64,000 nt of DNA from Alicyclobacillaceae bacterium (GCA_029961045.1 JASBVN010000006.1:36474-100473); one strand, 5' to 3'; positions 33,927 to 43,432 are shown, counted from the first letter of the stretch. The notes: generated by a model not told the origin, from the sequence alone. Made by a program: numbers and translations.

Positions 33927-36155
33927 TCACCAGGGAAACGCCCGGAAGGCATTCACTTCCTCTTGGGTCGCGGTATCCCAGCGGTAGAGCGAGAAGGCCA
34001 CTGCTCCCGCTTCTTTCGCCGCTTGCATCGCCGCGGTGACTTCCGCTGCGGTCGGCACGGTCTGGAAGGGCGTTCCGTCGGAATGATCCATCCGGTACGC
34101 CTGGCCGATGACCTCCACTGGACGGCCTGTCAGGCGCGCCGCTGCTTGAGCTTCGCTCAAAATTTCACTGCGAACCTCTTCGGGGGTGTATTCCCGGTCC
34201 CGGTAATGCCAATAATCCATAATGCTGATCACATCAAAATAGCGCCCGAACGAACTCCACGGATAGTTCTCGGACTTCTTCCAAGCCGTGCCGAGGAAAG
34301 GAGGGTAGGTGACCGCCACGATCGGATAGTCACTTCCGAGAGCCTGCCGGACCGGTTCCATCGTCGCGGCAATGGTTTCCGCCGTCGGAGATTCCTCGAT
34401 GTCGGCAGCCAATCCGTCGACCCTCTCGCCGGTCGGCGTCGTATGCCGCGCCACCGCCAGCATCCGGGCAGTGTCCAGTTTCGGATCGTCAACCAGGTAG
34501 ACGCAGCCGATGACGGCAATCCCGTTGGCATGGGCCCTGGGGATGATCGCATCCAACATGGCCTTGGATTCGGGGCGGATCGTCCCTTCCCCCGGTTGAT
34601 TCCGGACAATGAGATAGAGATAATTCGCGCCCGCTTCCTTAGCCCGTTGAATGATGCGATCAGGATCGTATCCGGCGGTTCCCCATTCCACCCAGGTCCC
34701 CCAGACTCCTTTTCCCCGGACGGGCAGATTGCCTTTGAGCACCGTCAACGTCAGGTCGCCGGATCCGGTCAATCCCGGATTTTTCTCCGGGGAAATCGTG
34801 GCCCGAATGACCACCGGCCCAGGCTGGTACCCGGCAGTAAAGGTACCGAGGTCGCCCATTCCTCCGGCGATCGTACGGCGCTGGACATCCAGGGATCCCC
34901 GCCCCGGATCGGAGAGGGTGACATCCACGTTCACCTCGCCGGGGATCAACTGTCCGTGGGAATCTTTCAGCACAATCCGCACCCGGGCTTTATTTCCCGG
35001 GAAAAGCTCCGTCGAGGGAACGGCGGACAACTCGACGCGCACCGGCGAGACCGCCTCGACGGTCACGGGAATGCGAACGCTGAGCGTCCGCCCGTCGGAG
35101 GTCGTTAGGCTCCCGACGAGGGCGCCCTGCCCGGGCTGAGAACCGGCCTGAAATACGCCGTCGGCGAACGATCCAACGGCCCCTTCCACCTTCCAGTTCA
35201 ACTGGACCGGAACCGAAACCCCGTCGTCCCGAAGGGCCACAACCGCCACCGGCTGCCGCTGGCCGATGCCCAACTTCAACTCCCGGGGCACCGCTTCCAG
35301 ACGGGTGACCGTTTTGCTCTGCCGGACAAACCGGTCGCCCGGCGGAATCAAAAGCATCCTTTGGATCATGGCCGCCGCTTGGGCGCGCGTAGCCCCTTCC
35401 CGGGGGCGAAGCAGCCCTTGGTCGTCCCCGGTCAAGATTTTGAGGGCAACGGCCGTTGCCACAGGCGAAACGGCATACGGGCTAATTTGGTCCCGGTCTG
35501 CAAAGGGAGATAGAACCCCTTCATCGGGGTCGCTCCGGTCGAACCGCAATCCCTTCATGATCATCGTGACGATATCTTGTCGCAGGACCGGCGCTTCCGG
35601 AGAAAACTGCCCCGGTCCGGTTCCCCGGACGATCTTGGCCGCCCAGGCCCCTTCGACATACGGCCAATACCACGTACCATAGGGCACATCGGCAAAATCG
35701 GCATGCCGGCTGTCCTGTTCCAGCCTCGCCCGCTCGGCGTCGGGATAATTGTGCCAAACCACCGCACCGCTATGATTGTCCCGCACCAGCGCGTGGTCGA
35801 ACTGAGACGCATAGGCGACCGCTTCGTCTTTCGAGGAGAAAACCTGCTTCGGGTCCGTCCCCTGCAACACCGTATACCGGTAGCCGAGGGCGACCACGAC
35901 CATCTTGGCCAGCTCCGCGCGATTGACGAGGCGGCCCGGGTCGAAACGGCCTCCCGCTCCGTTCACGATGCCTCGGGAAGCCAGATCCTGCACCGCTTCG
36001 TAATACCAATCGCCCGGATGAACATCGGAAAAGACCGCCGCGCTTTCCGCCCGCACCGAATTCGGCGGAACGGCCAAAGCCGCCGCCAGGCAGGCCATCC
36101 CGATCCACCGCCCCACCCGGCTCGTTCTTTTCCGGACATGACGCCGTTCTCGCAA
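33927..36155 (-). CDS. SLH-anchored putative glycoside hydrolase
   Basis: A 742-residue surface protein. It has a signal peptide (about 1-36, cleavage near VRAESA), three SLH domains (about 40-90, 148-205, 212-268) that bind pyruvylated wall polymer, Ig-like beta domains (about 285-480), and a C-terminal TIM-barrel-like domain (about 490-742). The barrel has repeated beta-alpha units such as ANYLYLIVRN, IAVIGCVYLVDD, GLAADIEESPT and DVISIMDYWHY. The acidic pair in AADIEE is a candidate catalytic site, but the exact family is not certain. The TTG start is supported by GGAGGGGGAGG. The enzyme would act on polysaccharide at the cell surface. Confidence 0.75.
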   Translation of the reverse strand: MRERRHVRKRTSRVGRWIGMACLAAALAVPPNSVRAESAAVFSDVHPGDWYYEAVQDLASRGIVNGAGGRFDPGRLVNRAELAKMVVVALGYRYTVLQGTDPKQVFSSKDEAVAYASQFDHALVRDNHSGAVVWHNYPDAERARLEQDSRHADFADVPYGTWYWPYVEGAWAAKIVRGTGPGQFSPEAPVLRQDIVTMIMKGLRFDRSDPDEGVLSPFADRDQISPYAVSPVATAVALKILTGDDQGLLRPREGATRAQAAAMIQRMLLIPPGDRFVRQSKTVTRLEAVPRELKLGIGQRQPVAVVALRDDGVSVPVQLNWKVEGAVGSFADGVFQAGSQPGQGALVGSLTTSDGRTLSVRIPVTVEAVSPVRVELSAVPSTELFPGNKARVRIVLKDSHGQLIPGEVNVDVTLSDPGRGSLDVQRRTIAGGMGDLGTFTAGYQPGPVVIRATISPEKNPGLTGSGDLTLTVLKGNLPVRGKGVWGTWVEWGTAGYDPDRIIQRAKEAGANYLYLIVRNQPGEGTIRPESKAMLDAIIPRAHANGIAVIGCVYLVDDPKLDTARMLAVARHTTPTGERVDGLAADIEESPTAETIAATMEPVRQALGSDYPIVAVTYPPFLGTAWKKSENYPWSSFGRYFDVISIMDYWHYRDREYTPEEVRSEILSEAQAAARLTGRPVEVIGQAYRMDHSDGTPFQTVPTAAEVTAAMQAAKEAGAVAFSLYRWDTATQEEVNAFRAFPW

Positions 36156-36242
36156 TCTCCTCCCCCTCCCGATCTTCTCGTTGCACCCATAGGGAGGTTC
36201 GACACGAACGGCGAAGGTCCTGCCGGGTTCGACGCGATTTTT

Positions 36243-37448
36243 TTAAGGTCCATGATCGCCGGCGGACGGCGGCGCTTTGGTCCCGACTTTCGCGCCGGCA
36301 CCGAACTGTTCGATGAGATCCGTATCGTACGAATAAATGTTGCGGCTCTTGTCGCGGTGAGAGGCTAGCGCCTGATCGATCAAGCGGTCCAACAGATCCG
36401 AAAACGATATTCCGGAAGGCTCCCACAGGTAAAAGGCCATGGACCCAGGAATGGTGTTGATTTCATTGACGTAAACGGTTCCGTCCTCCGCCACCAGACA
36501 GTCGACCCGGGCGACACCCTTTGCGTCGATGGCCCGGAACGCCCGGCACGCCAGTTCCCGGATCCGCTCGGCGAGCTCCTCGGGCAGGTCGGCCGGAATC
36601 CTCCGCGCCGCTTGCCCTTTCGTAAAATTCCCCCGGATATATTTGTCCTCATAACTCAAAAAGACTTCCCAAGAGACCGGTTCTTCGCACACGGAAGCCC
36701 GGACTTCCTCCCCTTCACCGAGGACGGCGCAGTTAATTTCCCGGGGAGAAGGGACGGCTTTCTCGATGATGATTTTCCGGTCGTATCCTGCCGCCACGTC
36801 CACGGCCCGGATCAATCCCTCCCGGTCCTCCACCCGGCTGATGCCGACGGAAGACCCGAGGTTCGACGGTTTTACAAAAACCGGATAGGCCAACTCCCGC
36901 TCTACTTCATCGGCGACCTCGTCGGGGTTCCGGTACCACCGGTCGCGATAGATCCACCGGTAATCCACCACCGGAATCCCGTGAGCCCGGAATACGGCCT
37001 TCATGAGAATTTTGTCCATCCCGACGGCCGAGCCCAAAACCCCTGGCCCGGTATATGGGATTCCCGCCATTTCCAATAACCCTTGAAGACTGCCGTCCTC
37101 GCCGAAGGTCCCGTGGATCGCCAAAACGGCCACGTCCACCGGCCACTGGGCGGGCTTGCGAAACAGTCCCCGCAAAAACCGCGGATCTTCCATCACCCCG
37201 CCGCCCGGCACGGGCAAAAGAACGACCCGTCTCGCCTGTTCCAATAATTTGGACCGGCCGGAGGCCCGGAATGATTCGAGTTTCGTCAAGACCTCGCCGG
37301 TCCACCATATCCCCTCCTTGTCGATGTACAGCGGAAGCAAATCGTACTTGTCCCGGCTCAAATGGTGCATCACTTGGTGGGCGGTGACGATGGACACTTC
37401 GTGCTCCACCGACCGACCGCCGAAAATGACGGCCACTCGCTTTTTCAC
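36243..37448 (-). CDS. ddl: D-alanine--D-alanine ligase
   Basis: A 401-residue ATP-grasp enzyme making the D-Ala-D-Ala dipeptide for peptidoglycan. Motifs are VAVIFGGRSVEHEVSI, HGTFGEDGSLQGLLE, GSAVGMDKI, VKPSNLGSSVGIS and VNEINTIPGSM with metal ligands. The omega loop reads SYEDKYI, the D-Ala-specific type rather than the D-lactate (VanA) type. A C-terminal tail of about 40 residues (YDTDLIEQFGAGAKVG) is extra. I use the GTG at 37448 (GGGAGG eight bases upstream); the ATG two codons earlier is equally in frame. It lies 21 bases after murF, so both steps of D-Ala-D-Ala use are made together. Confidence 0.93.
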   Translation of the reverse strand: MKKRVAVIFGGRSVEHEVSIVTAHQVMHHLSRDKYDLLPLYIDKEGIWWTGEVLTKLESFRASGRSKLLEQARRVVLLPVPGGGVMEDPRFLRGLFRKPAQWPVDVAVLAIHGTFGEDGSLQGLLEMAGIPYTGPGVLGSAVGMDKILMKAVFRAHGIPVVDYRWIYRDRWYRNPDEVADEVERELAYPVFVKPSNLGSSVGISRVEDREGLIRAVDVAAGYDRKIIIEKAVPSPREINCAVLGEGEEVRASVCEEPVSWEVFLSYEDKYIRGNFTKGQAARRIPADLPEELAERIRELACRAFRAIDAKGVARVDCLVAEDGTVYVNEINTIPGSMAFYLWEPSGISFSDLLDRLIDQALASHRDKSRNIYSYDTDLIEQFGAGAKVGTKAPPSAGDHGP

Positions 37449-37469
37449 TCCCATGACCTCCCGATGGGC

Positions 37470-39053
37470 TTACCGGGTATAATTGTCCGGCAAATCGTTT
37501 TCAAACAACACGACATCCCCCGGCCTCAACACCGCCCGGAGCTCCCGGGTCGCTTCCTCCAGAGAGTCGACGATCCGGATCCGATCCTCCGGAAACCCGG
37601 AGTCGCGCAGTCCTCCGACGATGGGACCGGCGCGATCCCTCCCCACCAGGATCGCGAAATCGCACACCCGGGCGATGTGTTTTCCGAATTCCCGGTTGTA
37701 CCGTTCCTCCTCGCTCCCCAGCTCGATCATGCCGGGGGTGACCACGACTTTCCGCCCAGAAAATCCGCTTAGGACCTCGAGGGCCACCCGGGTTCCGTCG
37801 GGGTTGGAGTTAAATGCGTCGTCGATGACGTACACCCCTCCGGAACGGATCAATTGTAACCGGTGAGGAACCGGGCGAAGGCGCCGGATACCGGCGGCGA
37901 TCTGCCGCATGGTCAGGCCGAGGTGCCGCGCCGCCGTCGCCGCTCCGAGAATGTTCAACACCTGATGCCGCCCGAGCAGATCGGTTTGACAGCGGACCGT
38001 TTCCCCGGTCTCCCGATCCTCCAACTCAAACGCCGTTCCTTCTTCCGACACGGTGATGTTTCGGGCCGCGAACCGCACTCCTTCCGCCTCCAGACCGTAG
38101 AGGGCCACGCGAACCCCCCGGGTCTGTGCCGCGAGGCGGCGGCAGTAGTCGTTGTCGGCGTTCATCACCGCAAGTCCGTCCGGCGGGAGCGCCTCGATCA
38201 GTTCGTACTTTGTCTTGGCAATCGCGTCCAAGCTCCCGAAGGTTTCGAGATGGGTCGCTCCCACCGCCGTCAAGACCCCGATCCGGGGGCGCGCCAGTTC
38301 GGCCAACTCCCGAATGTCCCCCGGTTGCCGGGCCCCCATCTCGACAATCAACACCTCGTGCTCCGGTTTCAATTGCTCGTTGATGACCCGGCATACCCCC
38401 ATGGGCGTGTTATAACTGTCCGGAGTCACAAGCACCCGGTATTTTTCCGACAAAATCGTGCCAAGAATAAATTTGGTGCTCGTTTTTCCGTAGCTCCCGG
38501 TCACTCCGATGACGACCAGATCGTCCCGTTGTTGCAAGATCTCGCGAGCCCGGCGGAGAAACCGGTTGTTCACCCGGCGCTCCCAGGGAGCCGTCGTTGC
38601 GGCCGCTCCCATCATCCACAGGGGCGGAGCAAACAGATTCACCGCGGCAGCCGCCAAACCGCCCCATCCGCCGAACACCCCGGACAACAACGCCGCCGCG
38701 ACCGTCCACACCGCATAGGCGCCGTACAACCGCCTGGCCCTCGGCGTCCAAACCAACGGCTTCTTCGCCGGCAACCGCGCCGCGCGGTAGGCGGCGAACG
38801 CCGCTCCGCCGGCCCCCAGCAGCCAGCCTGCGGCCCACCACACCCCGTACCCGAATGCCGCACCGGCCAGTGTCCACACCGCCCACAGAGCGGCCAGCCG
38901 CATTTCCTCCAGGGACCGGCCGCGCCGCCTCCACCACCGGAGATACCGGTCGTTGCGGTAACCCGACAACTGCATCATGTGCAACATATAACGGCCCCGC
39001 CAAAGCGCCGTCACCGCCGAGACCGCTGCGAGGACCGCCCACCATGCCGTCAA
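37470..39053 (-). CDS. murF: MurF-type ligase with N-terminal membrane domain
   Basis: A 527-residue protein. Residues about 1-155 hold four or five membrane helices (TAWWAVLAAVSAVTALW; LAALWAVWTLAGAAFGYGVWW; AYAVWTVAAALLSGVFG). From about 175 a Mur ligase follows: ATP loop GVTGSYGKTSTK, NTPMGVCRVIN, VEMGARQPGDI and the C-terminal VIDDAFNSNPDG. This C-terminal part matches MurF, which adds D-Ala-D-Ala to UDP-MurNAc-tripeptide, and ddl is directly downstream. Classical MurF is soluble, about 450 residues; here its N-terminal substrate domain appears replaced or preceded by a membrane anchor. Start is TTG with AAGGGTGATG upstream, six bases after the hydrolase gene. Confidence 0.85.
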   Translation of the reverse strand: MTAWWAVLAAVSAVTALWRGRYMLHMMQLSGYRNDRYLRWWRRRGRSLEEMRLAALWAVWTLAGAAFGYGVWWAAGWLLGAGGAAFAAYRAARLPAKKPLVWTPRARRLYGAYAVWTVAAALLSGVFGGWGGLAAAAVNLFAPPLWMMGAAATTAPWERRVNNRFLRRAREILQQRDDLVVIGVTGSYGKTSTKFILGTILSEKYRVLVTPDSYNTPMGVCRVINEQLKPEHEVLIVEMGARQPGDIRELAELARPRIGVLTAVGATHLETFGSLDAIAKTKYELIEALPPDGLAVMNADNDYCRRLAAQTRGVRVALYGLEAEGVRFAARNITVSEEGTAFELEDRETGETVRCQTDLLGRHQVLNILGAATAARHLGLTMRQIAAGIRRLRPVPHRLQLIRSGGVYVIDDAFNSNPDGTRVALEVLSGFSGRKVVVTPGMIELGSEEERYNREFGKHIARVCDFAILVGRDRAGPIVGGLRDSGFPEDRIRIVDSLEEATRELRAVLRPGDVVLFENDLPDNYTR

Positions 39054-39059
39054 GGATCA

Positions 39060-39815
39060 TCACCCTTCAAAGAACCGTTCCACAATCATGCAAAAATCGC
39101 GGAACCGGTCGAGATAGCTGAAATGCCCCGCGCCCGACAGGACCACCAGACCGGCGTCGGGAATTTCGCGTTCCATGATTTTCGCCATCCACAAGGGAGT
39201 ATCTCGGTCCTCTTCCCCCCAGATGAGGAGAGTGGGAACCGGAATCCTGCTCAACAGCGGACGCAAATCCTCGTTGACCACGCGCACCATGACCCTTCTC
39301 ATCGGTCCGGCATCCCGGTAGTCCTTCGAGCCGAACCGGGTGTACAGCCGCTCGAGCCATGCCTCTTTTCGTCCCCCGGGAAGCCGCTCCACTGCGGCGC
39401 GCAAGGTCTTAAAGGCATACACCCGGGCGTAATAGCGCCATCCCCGCCTGGGACGGATCCCCGCCGCATCCACGAGAACCATCTTTTCCAGCCGTTCCGG
39501 ATGGTGGGCCGCTAAATAAATGCCGATCCGCCCCCCGAACGAATGGCCGATGAGGTGAACCTTGGAAAGATCCAGCCGTTCCATGAACCGGAGAACCGCT
39601 TCCGCGTAATCGGCCACTCCCCAGTCGCCCGGCGGAGGAGGACTTTCCCCGAACCCCGGCAGATCGGGGGCCAACACGCGATGGCGCCCGGACAGGCGGT
39701 CGATGACCGGGCGAAAGCTTTCCGCCCTCCCTCCCCACCCGTGCAGGAGAACCACCGGAAACCCCTTGCCGGCATCTTCATACGCCAACTGCAATCCATT
39801 AATTTCCGTTTTCAT
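39060..39815 (-). CDS. Alpha/beta-hydrolase
   Basis: A 251-residue alpha/beta-hydrolase fold protein. The nucleophile elbow is GHSFGG (Ser near residue 88), the acid is in WGEEDRDTP, and the catalytic His is in SGAGHFSY. The cap region (RPRRGWRYYARVYAFKTLR) is basic. It is the first gene of an operon with murF and ddl (six-base gap), but no known wall step needs an alpha/beta hydrolase, so its role is unclear. The ATG at 39815 is chosen over 39842 by spacing from AAAAGG. Confidence 0.8.
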   Translation of the reverse strand: MKTEINGLQLAYEDAGKGFPVVLLHGWGGRAESFRPVIDRLSGRHRVLAPDLPGFGESPPPPGDWGVADYAEAVLRFMERLDLSKVHLIGHSFGGRIGIYLAAHHPERLEKMVLVDAAGIRPRRGWRYYARVYAFKTLRAAVERLPGGRKEAWLERLYTRFGSKDYRDAGPMRRVMVRVVNEDLRPLLSRIPVPTLLIWGEEDRDTPLWMAKIMEREIPDAGLVVLSGAGHFSYLDRFRDFCMIVERFFEG

Positions 39816-39910
39816 CCTGTCCACACCTTTTGATCGTAACACGGGGTCAATTTACTGTATTCACAACAACCCGAGACATTTCCCCGGGGCTCCGACAGCC
39901 AGTATACCAT

Positions 39911-39948
39911 GAAAAAAGGACTCGCCGGGCATCTTCCCGGTCAAGTCC
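39911..39948 (-). terminator. Terminator after the unknown gene at 39979
   Basis: On the minus strand GGACT...CCGGG-AAGATG-CCCGG...AGTCC, followed by six T. Outer and inner stems are separated by a small internal loop. Confidence 0.8.
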
Positions 39949-39978
39949 CCACCCATCGGGATCCAACCATCGACTCCC

Positions 39979-40842
39979 TTATTTAGGATATCCGCCGGAT
40001 CCTGATCCATCCCGAAGCAGTTGATCGACCAGGGTGACGACGTTTTCCACCGTACGGCCCAACACTTCGTCCAATTTCTCCGGACGTCCGGACCAAGTCG
40101 GTTTTTGGCCGCCTGCGGGAAGCTCGACCATCGCCCGTACCGTTTGGGTCAAACCCCGTTGCCCTTCAGCGCTCTTTTCAACCGTTTCCAGGGACACAGA
40201 GAGGCTTCCCACAGAGAGGTTCAACACCTGCATCCTCCGTTCCGGCCCATCCTTTGCCGGCTCGGGGAGACCTTCCGGCTCCGGACTGCGGGAGCGGTTC
40301 CGGCTTGTCCCGTCCGAACTCCGATCCCGATCCGTTCCTCCGCCGGGCCACCGGCCCCCGGCGTCATTTCCGCCGGGCTTTTTCCCACCGACTTCTCCCG
40401 CCGTCCCCCGGTCCTGGGCCAACTCCGGCGGCATGCCGAGAAAACGCGACGGGAGTCCCACCGGTTCACCTCGGGCGGGACGTACTGCGGCGATATCCAT
40501 GATCCCTGAGACGCCGCCCTTCCGCACCGCCGGCGATCCGTCCGCCCAATTTTGCAAGAAACGCGACACTTCGACAGATTCCGACCCCGCCGGGAGCCCT
40601 GTCGGCTCCTCATCCTCTACCGGAGTATGACGGACGTCTTCCGAACCCGCACCAGCCGACGAGACCGCGGATTCGCCCGCGAACGCCGAGACAATCGAGT
40701 CGTGGCTGCGTTGTTTAGAGACGAGCAGTGAGATGATGTCGCCGACCGCCGGCGTCCCCGCGGGAGATCTCGATAGAGACCACAGGATGACCGCCGCGCT
40801 GATCACCCCGGCCCCGACCAAGCATTTTCCTGCAGTCCTCAC
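39979..40842 (-). CDS. Membrane-anchored protein of unknown function
   Basis: A 287-residue product starting with GTG at 40842 (AGGGGGAAAGG just upstream). One hydrophobic segment near the N-terminus (CLVGAGVISAAVILWSL) is a signal anchor. The rest is hydrophilic and low in complexity, with a Gly/Asp/Arg-rich middle (GGNDAGGRWPGGGTDRDRSSDG) and a more regular C-terminus (LNLSVGSLSVSLETVEKSAEG; LGRTVENVVTLVDQLL). I do not recognise it. Its codon usage and its own terminator support a real gene. The upstream gap contains an AT-rich inverted repeat. Confidence 0.55.
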   Translation of the reverse strand: MRTAGKCLVGAGVISAAVILWSLSRSPAGTPAVGDIISLLVSKQRSHDSIVSAFAGESAVSSAGAGSEDVRHTPVEDEEPTGLPAGSESVEVSRFLQNWADGSPAVRKGGVSGIMDIAAVRPARGEPVGLPSRFLGMPPELAQDRGTAGEVGGKKPGGNDAGGRWPGGGTDRDRSSDGTSRNRSRSPEPEGLPEPAKDGPERRMQVLNLSVGSLSVSLETVEKSAEGQRGLTQTVRAMVELPAGGQKPTWSGRPEKLDEVLGRTVENVVTLVDQLLRDGSGSGGYPK

Positions 40843-41191
40843 CCTTTCCCCCTCCCGGTATAGACAAAACGGCCGGAATCCGCCCGTCTTCTTTGTCACG
40901 TCTCTTTTTGCGGTAAATCCCGGACGGCCCAAGTCGCCGGGAGCCTTCCAAGATTTCTCCCTCATACCATAATTATATTGCAATTATATCATAGCAAAGG
41001 GAGGCCGTGGATTCCCTCTATAAAAATGGAGGGACAACAGTCCCCGGCCGCTCCCCTGTTCCTCTAAACGTCCCTCCCTTCCTGCCGGAGAAGTTGCCGG
41101 CGACAAGCGCGACACTCCCCGGCAGTAGAACGGACGCCCGATCGGCCCACACATTTTATTGGGTTCTGAAAGTGTGTGTTGAAAATATGAA
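40843..41191. other. Gene-free stretch upstream of the unknown gene
   Basis: About 350 bases with no convincing gene. The part nearest the unknown gene holds ATAATT-N7-AATTAT (40969-40987), a perfect 6-bp inverted repeat in an AT-rich island within GC-rich DNA, likely promoter DNA for that gene. The remainder carries only short open frames without ribosome sites. Confidence 0.5.
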
Positions 41192-41227
41192 GGAAGGAAA
41201 AGAGGACCTATCACAGGATAGGCCCTC
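41192..41227 (-). terminator. Terminator after the SLH/DUF11 protein gene
   Basis: On the minus strand GAGGGCCTATC pairs with GATAGGTCCTC (one mismatch) around CTGT, followed by TTTTCCTTCC. Confidence 0.75.
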
Positions 41228-41242
41228 GATCTTCCCGGCCGC

Positions 41243-43432
41243 TTACCACACCCGGACGTTCTCGAGGTAGCTGTCCAGGGCTTCGCCGCGGCCTTCCACG
41301 TGCACGCCTTTGTGGCCGTACCAGGAGGCCTCTTCCACCCAACCGAAGTACCAGTCTTGAGGCGCGACATCCGGGTAATGGCGCTGGACAGGGATTTTTC
41401 CGTCCACCAGCGGACCGCGGCCCAACGCCCGGCACATCAGCGCCACCACTTGCGCCCGGGTCACCGGTTCATCCGGGCCGAACCTCCCGTCCGGATACCC
41501 CGACAAAAACCCGAGCCGGACCGCCGTTTCGATGTCGTTGTACGCCCAGTGGCTCGTCGGCACGTCCGTGAACGTCGTCTGCGATCCCCCCGGCAACTTC
41601 GTGAATTCCACCGGCGCGATCGCGTGCATCCGCACCATGACCGACGCCACTTCCGCCCGGGTCGCCCACCGCTCCGGCTCGAAATAACCGGCTTTGAACA
41701 CCGGGAACAATTGCTTGGCCGTCACCGCCGCAATATATCGCCGCGCCCAGTGTTCAGGCGAAACGTCCGCGAAGGGATTCGGCTGATTCGCCAAATCTTC
41801 CAGCTTCATGATGTGAGCCGTGATGGAGGCCAGTTGAGCCCGGGTCACCGGTTCGTTGGGACGGAAGGTTCCGTCCGGAAATCCGACGACAAAGGGAATG
41901 TGTACCTTCGGCCCGACGGTAACCTCCACCGTCTGAGAGGATACCGGCTTCCGCTGGGGCGCGGAGATGACAGCGGTATTGCGGATGATGGTGCCTTCGG
42001 GTGTCTGAGGATCGACCTGCACCTTGAGGGTGAGAATGCCGCCGTCGTCTTTTCTCCGGTCCCCGAGATCCCAAATCACCGCATTTTTCGAAGAATCGTA
42101 CCGTCCCCCGCCATCGGCGCTGATGAACTTGGTGTGTTCGGGAAGAGTATCGACGATCTGAACACCCTGCACGTCCTTCAGGATGTTGTACACCAGCCGG
42201 TACTCGATGGTCCCGCCGGGTTCCACCGAATCCTGGAGCGCCACTTTCGACAGCTTATACGGCGAGCCAAACGGAATACCGCCCTCCGGCACTTTGGCTT
42301 CGGCGCTGACCGCCCCGATTTTCAGGGACACGCCGTTGAACACGGCGCCCAACAGTTGGATCGTCAACCCGCTGCCGGAAACGGATGCGTACAAGCCGTT
42401 GGGGTCCTCTTGTTTCTCCGACTCTCCCAGTGCCACCTTGACCACCCCGGGAATATTGAGCACCTGACCGGAGCGGATCTCATAGGGGATACCGAGAATC
42501 GACAGCCGCGCCACCGCATCGTCGGCCGAGGCTTTCGCCCCGCCTTCCTGTCCGTTGGCAGTCGCGGTAACCGTCACATCCAGGGCGTTGATCTTCAAGA
42601 TCCCGGCCACCGAAACATCCGCCAAGTGCATGTGGGACGTGGTGGTCATCGCGCCGTTTTCGTCCGTGACGACCGAGGTTCCGCTTTCCGCGACGCCGAT
42701 ATTCAGCAGTCCCAGCACACCGAGATTGGCCGTCGAAGCCGACGCTTCCGAAGCGGGATATCCTTGCTCCCACTGCGCCTTGGCGCGGACGTTCAGCAGT
42801 TTGGCGACCACTCCGGATATGCCGACGGATGGAAGCGTGCCGTTGTCCTCGGAATCGGGCGGAGCCGACGCCTGGGCCTTCAGCGGCTTCGTTTCGTCGG
42901 AACCCAACAGCTGGATTCCGAGGGGAAAGGCTTCACTCCGGGCAGATGGCTGGACCGTGCTGTCCAAGGAGGCCTTCGCGACACCCACCTCCACGGTCGT
43001 ACCGCCCAGTCCCAACAATCCTTGCGAATTTTGTCCGGAAGTACCCGAGTTCTGCCCCGAAGAACCGGAGCTTCCGCTTCCGGACGGCGGTTGACCGGAA
43101 GAGTTGTTTGACTGGCCTCCTCCCAGGAGTCCGCCCAGCAGTCCGCCCGTCAGATTGGACAGGAGATTGCCGCCGCCGGAGACAATCCCGCCGAGCAACC
43201 CTCCGGCTCCTCCCAAAAGACCGTCCAGCAAGGGGTGCGCGTTGTTATTGGGCGACAAGCCGGACAGTACGCTGATTTCGACGGCTTTCGCCGACCCGAA
43301 CCCCGAGAAATCGGCGTCGGCCGCCCCGGCCGACGGGCTTCCCCAGCCCACTGCCGTGGAGGCTGCGAGCACGAGGGACAGGGCGCCGCATACAAAGGCG
43401 GATCCCTTTCTTCGTCTTTGGTGAGACCTCAC
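41243..43432 (-). CDS. Surface protein with DUF11-like domain and C-terminal SLH domains
   Basis: A 729-residue exported protein. It has a signal peptide (about 1-37, cleavage near AGAADA) and a Gly/Leu-rich repeat region with LLGG units (about 65-105) followed by a Ser/Gly linker. A long beta-rich region (about 145-395) looks like a self-repeating adhesin. A DUF11-type conserved domain (about 400-510, KVALQDSVEPGGTIEYRLVY, then VQIVDTLPEHTKF) precedes three SLH domains (about 525-585, 590-650, 655-725). The SLH motifs FADVSPEHWARRYI, FTDVPTSHWAYNDI and YPDVAPQDWYFGWV are clear. It is anchored to the wall and exposed. GTG start after GGGAGGGAG. The function is unknown beyond a structural or adhesive surface role. 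Confidence 0.8.
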   Translation of the reverse strand: MRSHQRRRKGSAFVCGALSLVLAASTAVGWGSPSAGAADADFSGFGSAKAVEISVLSGLSPNNNAHPLLDGLLGGAGGLLGGIVSGGGNLLSNLTGGLLGGLLGGGQSNNSSGQPPSGSGSSGSSGQNSGTSGQNSQGLLGLGGTTVEVGVAKASLDSTVQPSARSEAFPLGIQLLGSDETKPLKAQASAPPDSEDNGTLPSVGISGVVAKLLNVRAKAQWEQGYPASEASASTANLGVLGLLNIGVAESGTSVVTDENGAMTTTSHMHLADVSVAGILKINALDVTVTATANGQEGGAKASADDAVARLSILGIPYEIRSGQVLNIPGVVKVALGESEKQEDPNGLYASVSGSGLTIQLLGAVFNGVSLKIGAVSAEAKVPEGGIPFGSPYKLSKVALQDSVEPGGTIEYRLVYNILKDVQGVQIVDTLPEHTKFISADGGGRYDSSKNAVIWDLGDRRKDDGGILTLKVQVDPQTPEGTIIRNTAVISAPQRKPVSSQTVEVTVGPKVHIPFVVGFPDGTFRPNEPVTRAQLASITAHIMKLEDLANQPNPFADVSPEHWARRYIAAVTAKQLFPVFKAGYFEPERWATRAEVASVMVRMHAIAPVEFTKLPGGSQTTFTDVPTSHWAYNDIETAVRLGFLSGYPDGRFGPDEPVTRAQVVALMCRALGRGPLVDGKIPVQRHYPDVAPQDWYFGWVEEASWYGHKGVHVEGRGEALDSYLENVRVW

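Noticed and set aside
40969..40987. AT-rich inverted repeat as a Fur or PerR box
   Set aside because: ATAATT-N7-AATTAT does not fit the 7-1-7 Fur/PerR pattern, and the downstream gene has no metal or peroxide link.
41300..43111. A 603-codon plus-strand frame
   Set aside because: Antisense to the SLH surface protein; composition is that of a reversed coding strand.
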